From contig NZ_CANLYD010000013.1 in assembly GCF_947495315.1 (NCBI RefSeq), forward strand, positions 62,001 to 126,000: a stretch of DNA of 64,000 nt, read 5' to 3'. Under the pieces are notes generated by a model, which was not told the origin of the DNA, ran no database searches, and was given only the letters and a program-made list of their open reading frames with translations. This DNA is from an uncultured Aquimarina sp. (GTDB taxonomy: Bacteria > Bacteroidota > Bacteroidia > Flavobacteriales > Flavobacteriaceae). How positions within the stretch are numbered: the stretch's first letter is position 1; each line of letters starts with the position of its first letter. The translations under genes and the position numbers were made by a program. This document shows, in pieces, positions 58,669-64,000 of the stretch.

Positions 58669-60662
58669 TACCCAATCAAGTTAAGAAAATCATCTTCACT
58701 TATAATTGTAATCCCCAGTTTATTTGCTTTTTCCAATTTACTAGGCCCCATATTAGCTCCAGCAACAACATATGTTGTTTTAGAAGAAATAGAACTAGAC
58801 ACTTTACCTCCATTATCTTCTATCAATTTCTTAAGTTCATTGCGAGATACTTTTTCAAAAACACCAGAAACTACAAAGGTTTGACCTTTTAATGTATCTG
58901 TTTGATTAGCCAGTTTATCTGCAGAAATCTGTAATTGAACTCCATAATCCATTAGCCTGTTTACTAACATCCTATTATCTTCTCCTTCAAAAAATTCTCG
59001 TACGCTTTGCGCAATTTTAATCCCTATTTCATCCACATTCACCAGTTCTTCTTCTGTAGCAGCAATAATTGCCTCAATTGATTTATAATGCTTAGCTAGT
59101 TTTTTTGCTACTGTTTCTCCGACATATCTGATTCCCAATCCAAACAAAACTCTTTCGAAAGGGATTTCTTTAGACTTTGCTATTCCTTCTATTAAATTAT
59201 CCGCACTTTTTTCTGCCATTCTCTCCAGCGGAATCACTTGCTCCTTTTTTAGGTCATACAAATCTGCATAATTTGTAATTAACCCTTCTTTCACCAACAG
59301 AGCAACAGTTTCTCCTCCCAAACCTTCTATATCCAGAGCTTTACGTGAAATATAATGTTGTATTCTACCAATAATCTGAGGAGGGCACCCATAAACATTA
59401 GGACAATAATGTTGTGCTTCGCCTTCTTTTCTGATTAATTCAGTATCACATTCTGGACATGATGTTATATATTTAGTAGGAACAGAGTTCTTATTTCTTT
59501 TAGTAAAATCAACACTTATAATTTTTGGAATAATCTCACCTCCCTTTTCTACAAAAACGGTATCCTCTTCCCTTATATCAAGTTTGGCAATCTGATCTGC
59601 GTTGTGCAATGAAGCTCTTTTTACCGTTGTCCCTGCCAATTGAACAGGCTCCAGATTTGCTACTGGTGTTATAGCTCCAGTTCTACCAACCTGATACGTA
59701 ATTTCATTAAGTTTAGTAACAGCCTGTTCTGCTTTAAACTTGTAAGCCATTGCCCATCTTGGCGCTTTAGAAGTAAAACCTAACTCTTCTTGTTGTTGTA
59801 GATTATTTACTTTTATAACTACTCCATCTGTTTCGTATGGCAAATCTCTTCTTTTCTCATCCCACATATTAATAAACTCCAGAACTCCATCTATAGAGGT
59901 AACTAAACGTGATTCTTTTGGAACTTTAAACCCCCATTCTCTGGCTTTCTCCAAACTTTCATGCTGAGAAGAAATCCCTAATCGATCTCCAGCAAGATTA
60001 TATAACAAGCAATCCAAAGGACGCTTTGCTGTTTCACTACTATCCTGAAGCTTTAAACTACCTGAAGCTGTATTTCTAGGGTTTGCGTATGGTTCTTCTC
60101 CAGCTGCAATTCGTTCCTGATTCATCTTTGCAAAACCTTCATATGGCAATACAATTTCTCCTCGTATATCAAACTTTGGAGGGTAATTTCCTTTTAATTT
60201 TAACGGAACAGATTTAATAGTTTTTACATTTGTAGTTACATCATCTCCCTGAATCCCATCACCTCTGGTCACCGCTCGAATCAATTCTCCATTTTCATAG
60301 GTAAGACTTATCGATGCTCCGTCATATTTTAGTTCACAGGTATAACTCACATCGCCATCTACCAATTTTTTAATTCTTGTTTCCCAGTCCAGCAAATCTT
60401 CTTTAGAATACGAATTATCCAAAGAATACATACGCTGCTCATGAACCACCGTATTAAAATTCTTGGTAACCTCTCCTCCTACTCTTAAGGTAGGCGAATT
60501 TGCATCGTAAAATTCAGGATGTTTTTCTTCTAACGCCTGAAGATCCTTAAGTTTCATATCAAACTCATAATCACTTATGGTAGCTGCGTCGAGCACGTAA
60601 TAGTTATAGTTATGTTGCCTTAATTCTTCTCTTAATTGATTGATCTGTTGTTCTACACTCAT
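58668..60662 (-). CDS. ligA: NAD-dependent DNA ligase
   Basis: A 664-aa replicative ligase that joins nicked DNA using NAD. The adenylation domain holds the catalytic lysine in CELKYDGASIS (Lys112), preceded by the domain Ia segment YYVLDAATISDYEFD. The OB-fold, the four-cysteine zinc site (CPECDTEL and CPNVYGC), helix-hairpin-helix repeats and a C-terminal BRCT domain (about 590-664) follow. It is downstream of the LOG-family gene by 51 bp and is overlapped by the first YhhN-like gene. Confidence 0.97.
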   Translation of the reverse strand: MSVEQQINQLREELRQHNYNYYVLDAATISDYEFDMKLKDLQALEEKHPEFYDANSPTLRVGGEVTKNFNTVVHEQRMYSLDNSYSKEDLLDWETRIKKLVDGDVSYTCELKYDGASISLTYENGELIRAVTRGDGIQGDDVTTNVKTIKSVPLKLKGNYPPKFDIRGEIVLPYEGFAKMNQERIAAGEEPYANPRNTASGSLKLQDSSETAKRPLDCLLYNLAGDRLGISSQHESLEKAREWGFKVPKESRLVTSIDGVLEFINMWDEKRRDLPYETDGVVIKVNNLQQQEELGFTSKAPRWAMAYKFKAEQAVTKLNEITYQVGRTGAITPVANLEPVQLAGTTVKRASLHNADQIAKLDIREEDTVFVEKGGEIIPKIISVDFTKRNKNSVPTKYITSCPECDTELIRKEGEAQHYCPNVYGCPPQIIGRIQHYISRKALDIEGLGGETVALLVKEGLITNYADLYDLKKEQVIPLERMAEKSADNLIEGIAKSKEIPFERVLFGLGIRYVGETVAKKLAKHYKSIEAIIAATEEELVNVDEIGIKIAQSVREFFEGEDNRMLVNRLMDYGVQLQISADKLANQTDTLKGQTFVVSGVFEKVSRNELKKLIEDNGGKVSSSISSKTTYVVAGANMGPSKLEKANKLGITIISEDDFLNLIG

Positions 60663-60713
60663 TGTTCTGGTATCAGTTTTCTGCTATCAGTATTTTTTAT
60701 TTATATCTTATGT

Positions 60714-61304
60714 CTATGTTCTATCCGATTTCAACCATTTTGGTACTTGAGCAGGTTTAAATGCTCGCATTTTTTGTAATAAACGATCTATATCATCGTC
60801 AACTAACAGTAATTCATAGTTATCCATTTTCAAAAAACCATTACGTACCATAGTCTCTAATAACTGTAACAAATGGTCATAAAATCCATTAATATTCAAA
60901 AGACCAATAGGTTTTTGATGTAATCCTAATTGTGACCAAGTGATAATCTCAAACAATTCCTCTAGCGTCCCAAAACCTCCCGGTAATGTAATAAATCCAT
61001 CACTAAGCTCCTGCATTTTCATTTTGCGCTCGTGCATATTATCAGTGGTCACTAATTCTGTCAATCCTAAATGAACTACTTCTTTTAACTTAAGAAAATC
61101 CGGAATCACACCTATCACTTTTCCTTTATGAGTAAGCGCACCTTCTGCCACTTTACCCATTACACCAATTTTTGCTGCTCCATACACAAGAGTAATATCT
61201 TGATGAGCCATTTTTTCTCCTAATAGCAACGCTTCATCAATCACCTGGATATCATTACCTTCGCTGCTTCCGCAAAAGACACAAATAGAAGTTAAGTTAT
61301 TCAT
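60714..61304 (-). CDS. LOG family protein (TIGR00730)
   Basis: A 196-aa Rossmann-like protein. CVFCGSSEGND at the start and the nucleotide motif PGGFGTLEELFEIITWSQLG identify the LOG family, whose members cleave cytokinin riboside monophosphate or similar nucleotides. ERKMKMQELSDGFI supplies a conserved Arg. In bacteria the real substrate may be a general nucleoside monophosphate. It lies between prmC and ligA in the same direction. Confidence 0.92.
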   Translation of the reverse strand: MNNLTSICVFCGSSEGNDIQVIDEALLLGEKMAHQDITLVYGAAKIGVMGKVAEGALTHKGKVIGVIPDFLKLKEVVHLGLTELVTTDNMHERKMKMQELSDGFITLPGGFGTLEELFEIITWSQLGLHQKPIGLLNINGFYDHLLQLLETMVRNGFLKMDNYELLLVDDDIDRLLQKMRAFKPAQVPKWLKSDRT

Positions 61305-61318
61305 AAGCTACGTATATT

Positions 61319-62176
61319 TTAAATTAAATCTGCTCGGATCATACGATCATTGTTATACAAATCTTTACGCAAGGTAACAGACCGGAATCCATATTTCTCA
61401 ATCATATTTTTGGTTTCGATTCCAAGATATTGATTAATTTCAAAATACAACAAACCTTCAGCAGCCAGACTCTTTTCTGCTAATGCTGTAATTGTTCTGT
61501 AAAAAATTAAGGGATCTTGATCTGACACAAAAAGCGCTACATGAGGTTCATTCTCTAACACATTAGGCTTTATTTCTTGTTTTTCGAGCTCTCGAACATA
61601 TGGCGGGTTAGAAACTATAATATCAAAAACATCTTCTAACTCATCCAGTCCAAGTATATCTTCTCTTAGAAAATTTATTTCAACATTATTATGAACTGCA
61701 TTTGCTTTAGCAATTTTAAGCGCTTCTTCAGAAACATCAATTGCGTACACATCTGCTTTAGGTAAATTTTTAGCTAATGAAATTGCAATACATCCGCTAC
61801 CGGTTCCAATATCTAAAATCTTTAGTTTCCTGCTTCCTCCTTTGTTCTTATAATCTTTGATAATCCAATCCACCAATTCTTCAGTTTCTGATCTTGGAAT
61901 CAATACATTTTGATCTACCATAAATAATAGTCCATAAAAGTCTGTGTCTCCGACAATGTATTGAATTGGCTCCTGGTCCTCTAACCGGTTTCTAGCATTA
62001 ATAAAGTTCGACAATTCGTCTTCACCAACCACTTTATCCAAAGTCATAGCAACATCAACGCGTCTCAACCCTAAAAGCTTTTCTGAAAGTATATAAAAAA
62101 AAGATAGCACTTCTTCTGGCTCATACAAACCGGATAAAGAATCTATAAAATCTTTTCTAAGGTCTTTAATTTTCAA
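61319..62176 (-). CDS. prmC: Peptide chain release factor N5-glutamine methyltransferase
   Basis: A 285-aa methyltransferase that modifies the GGQ glutamine of release factors. The N-terminal helical domain (LRKDFIDSLSGLYEPEEVLS) is followed by the SAM motif LDIGTGSGCIAISLA and the catalytic NPPYV. The TTG at 62176 is chosen because KIKDLRKDF aligns with family N-termini. An ATG at 62209 would overlap the GNAT gene by 31 bp. The TTG lies 2 bp past the GNAT stop. Confidence 0.92.
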   Translation of the reverse strand: MKIKDLRKDFIDSLSGLYEPEEVLSFFYILSEKLLGLRRVDVAMTLDKVVGEDELSNFINARNRLEDQEPIQYIVGDTDFYGLLFMVDQNVLIPRSETEELVDWIIKDYKNKGGSRKLKILDIGTGSGCIAISLAKNLPKADVYAIDVSEEALKIAKANAVHNNVEINFLREDILGLDELEDVFDIIVSNPPYVRELEKQEIKPNVLENEPHVALFVSDQDPLIFYRTITALAEKSLAAEGLLYFEINQYLGIETKNMIEKYGFRSVTLRKDLYNNDRMIRADLI

Positions 62177-62178
62177 AC

Positions 62179-62664
62179 TTATAATTCTTTTATCATCCAA
62201 GCTTGACAACTATAATGGCCAGTATCACCCATAGGTGCATCGAGAGATGTAAATCCAACCTTACCATATAATTTTCTGGCATCTTCCATATAAGGCATTG
62301 TTTCTAAATAACATTTAGTAAACCCTTGTTCTTTGGCAAATCCCAAGCACTTGTTCATCATTTGAGAACCTAACCCTTTTCCTCTAGCTTCTGGAAGAAA
62401 GTACATTTTCTGAAGTTCGCAGATTTCTGAACTTTCATTTTCTAATTGAGCAATCCCAGCTCCTCCAATAATCCTTCCATTATCTTCTACTACATAATAT
62501 ATTTTTCTGGGAGCCTCATAGGTTTCATACATCATATCCAAAGCCTCATCTTCGTATGCAGTCCCAACTTTAGGAACTCCCATTTCTATTAAAACATCTC
62601 TAATCACTTGTGCTAAAGCTTTATTATCTGCCGGAGCAACTGAACGAATTTTTATGGCACTCAT
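62179..62664 (-). CDS. GNAT family N-acetyltransferase
   Basis: A 161-aa acetyltransferase. The acetyl-CoA loop is LPEARGKGLGSQMMNKCLGF near residue 92, preceded by the core strand IIGGAGIAQL and followed by YLETMPYMEDARKLYGKVGF. The substrate cannot be predicted; the family ranges over amino acids, polyamines and proteins. It begins the GNAT-prmC-LOG-ligA run on the minus strand. Confidence 0.9.
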   Translation of the reverse strand: MSAIKIRSVAPADNKALAQVIRDVLIEMGVPKVGTAYEDEALDMMYETYEAPRKIYYVVEDNGRIIGGAGIAQLENESSEICELQKMYFLPEARGKGLGSQMMNKCLGFAKEQGFTKCYLETMPYMEDARKLYGKVGFTSLDAPMGDTGHYSCQAWMIKEL

Positions 62665-62757
62665 TATAATATAAATACTACTTTTGTTAATCTAAAAACT
62701 AATGATCTTTCATCTTTTTAATCAGATGAAATATACATTAAATCTATACAGCAATCA

Positions 62758-63222
62758 ATGAAGAAGCTTTTATTATTATCAACAATATTCGCAGTGATAA
62801 CAAGCTGCTCTGTATCTAAAAAACCAGAGTTTAAATATGTAGCCAATATTGATGTTAAAAATATCAGTATGCGCAATGTAACGATTAAGGCTGATGCTGT
62901 TTTTAACAACCCAAATAACCTAAACGGAAAACTTTCTGTGGATGATATTCACGTTTTTGTTGATAACATCGATGTAGGCACCATATCTTCTCAAGAGTTT
63001 GATGTTCCTTCAAAAAAAGAATTTACGATTCCATTAGAAGGTACATTTTCTTTATCCAAGATCTATAAAGAAAATAAAAACAATCTTTTGGGCAGTGTAC
63101 TAAAAATGGCACAAACGGACTCTCTTCTTATTCATTACAAAGGAAATATCAGGTATCATTTAGGAAATTTTTCTTATCCCTACAAAATTGATAAAGAACA
63201 AAAAATATCTTTAAATCAATAG
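62758..63222 (+). CDS. LEA type 2 family lipoprotein (LEA14-like)
   Basis: A 154-aa protein with a lipoprotein signal (IFAVITSC, Cys17). The mature domain has the LEA14 or WHy-type beta-sandwich: VANIDVKNISMRNVTIKADA, the FNNPNNLNGKL motif, and strands ending FSYPYKIDKE. Such proteins are thought to stabilise membranes or other proteins at the periplasmic face. It is followed after 1 bp by ribD, which starts with GTG. Confidence 0.82.
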   Translation: MKKLLLLSTIFAVITSCSVSKKPEFKYVANIDVKNISMRNVTIKADAVFNNPNNLNGKLSVDDIHVFVDNIDVGTISSQEFDVPSKKEFTIPLEGTFSLSKIYKENKNNLLGSVLKMAQTDSLLIHYKGNIRYHLGNFSYPYKIDKEQKISLNQ

Positions 63223-63223
63223 C

Positions 63224-64000
63224 GTGAGTATACACGAAACATACATAAGACGTTGCCTTAAAATTGCTACAAATGCATTGGGCAATGCAAGACCAAACCC
63301 AATGGTTGGTAGCGTCATTGCTCATAACCAAATCATTATTGGCGAAGGATACACTAGTGCTTATGGTGGTAATCATGCCGAAGTAAATGCTATAAACTCT
63401 GTAAAAGACAAATCACTCTTAAAAGAAGCCACCATATATGTAACTTTAGAACCTTGTTCACATTTTGGAAAAACACCACCCTGTAGCGACCTTATCATAA
63501 AACACAAAATACCTAATGTAGTAATTGGCACCATCGATATACATAGTAAAGTTGCCGGAAAAGGTATCGAAAAACTAAAAAATGCAGGATGCCAAGTTAT
63601 TGTAGGTATTTTAGAAAACGAGTGCCAGAAACATCATAAACGTTTTTTTACATTTCATAATAAACAGCGGCCATATATCATCCTAAAATGGGCACAAACA
63701 TCTGATGGATTTATCGCTCCTGAAAAGACCGAGGAAAGATCACCCGTATGGATTACGAATTCCTACTCAAGACAATTAGTCCATAAATGGCGTGCAGAAG
63801 AGCAAGCTATTTTGGTAGGGAATAAAACCGTTATAGAAGACAATCCAAAACTTACTATACGAGATTGGTCTGGAACAGATCCTGTTAGAATTCTGATTGA
63901 CCTTTCCAATAAAACTCCTGAAGATTCCGCAATTATAGATAAAACCGTAAAAACAATTGTGATCACCTCTGATGATCATAAAAAAGAAAATAGCGATACT
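63224..64000 (+). CDS. ribD: Riboflavin biosynthesis RibD, cut by the window edge
   Basis: The first 259 codons of the bifunctional deaminase/reductase are present and the 3' end lies outside. The deaminase has the zinc site NHAEVNA with LEPCSHFGKTPPCSD. The reductase begins RPYIILKWAQTSDGFIA and continues with VGNKTVIEDNPKL. Translation starts with GTG (VSIHETYIRR), 1 bp after the LEA14-like stop, and homology begins immediately, so this start is firm. The enzyme performs two steps of riboflavin synthesis. Confidence 0.93.
   Translation, partial: MSIHETYIRRCLKIATNALGNARPNPMVGSVIAHNQIIIGEGYTSAYGGNHAEVNAINSVKDKSLLKEATIYVTLEPCSHFGKTPPCSDLIIKHKIPNVVIGTIDIHSKVAGKGIEKLKNAGCQVIVGILENECQKHHKRFFTFHNKQRPYIILKWAQTSDGFIAPEKTEERSPVWITNSYSRQLVHKWRAEEQAILVGNKTVIEDNPKLTIRDWSGTDPVRILIDLSNKTPEDSAIIDKTVKTIVITSDDHKKENSDT

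Noticed and set aside
1..64000. tRNA, rRNA, CRISPR, prophage or insertion sequence genes
   Set aside because: No tRNA cloverleaf or CCA-type gene was recognised, nor any rRNA stretch, direct-repeat array, transposase, integrase or phage structural gene. Absence of tRNAs was judged by eye and not by a search tool.

Overview
The window looks like chromosomal DNA of a marine-type member of the Flavobacteriaceae (Bacteroidota), with an Aquimarina-like genus as a guess. The supporting signs are AT-rich DNA, almost no Shine-Dalgarno sequences, and many promoters with the Bacteroidota -7 element TAnnTTTG. Three large secreted proteins end in type IX secretion (T9SS) type A sorting tails. Bacteroidota-specific families also occur: a GldL-like protein, a DUF4835 protein, the Bacteroidota-type RpoZ, YtxJ of the bacillithiol system, DUF6913 and DUF6503. 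No rRNA, tRNA, CRISPR array, transposase or phage gene was found.

Region 1 (1-8.75 kb) is an accessory-looking run of minus-strand genes: an SDR/redoxin/Crp-Fnr group, a SMI1-VOC pair, an outer-membrane protein, a broken AraC regulator, and a lipocalin-like lipoprotein. It continues with a CPBP protease, RsgA, an MBL hydrolase and an NTF2-like lipoprotein. From 4.5 kb on the genes stand singly, and palindromic intergenic DNA lies between them; two of these spacers are diverged copies of one repeat. Region 2 (9-15 kb) holds glyA and fahA, transcribed divergently, a lipoprotein, and a Crp/Fnr regulator next to a small membrane protein and a truncated globin. A class-II-like operator precedes the membrane protein. 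YtxJ is convergent with the globin.

Region 3 (15-31.5 kb) is rich in secreted enzymes: a beta-helix/CBM6 protein, an endonuclease I with a lamin-tail domain and a GH5 endoglucanase, all with T9SS tails. Also here are a phytase-like protein, a histidine phosphatase, ClpB, SmpB and Pcm. A TetR regulator and an acyl-CoA thioesterase are each preceded by the same strong palindrome, which suggests a self-contained regulon. Region 4 (31.6-42 kb) is plus-strand housekeeping and metabolism: an Idh-type oxidoreductase, 3-hydroxybutyryl-CoA dehydrogenase, an M23 peptidase, DUF1015, YggS, an exonuclease/GIY-YIG fusion, a DUF3857 transglutaminase, a voltage-gated-type ion channel and MiaA.

Region 5 (42-64 kb) is mainly minus-strand core genes. 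It has a two-component system, the GT2-YbbR-CoaE operon, FabI, RecN, a BamD-RpoZ-CoaBC-DUF4835 operon (envelope and CoA), a DUF6913-DapA-Kir channel operon, and GNAT-PrmC-LOG-LigA. LigA is followed by four tandem YhhN/lysoplasmalogenase-like membrane proteins whose presumed catalytic aspartates are lost in different combinations. The window ends on the plus strand with a LEA14-like lipoprotein and a ribD gene cut by the edge. The best candidates for new biology are the YhhN array, the TetR-thioesterase unit, the globin operator, the paired intergenic repeats and a 172-bp foldback element before fabI.
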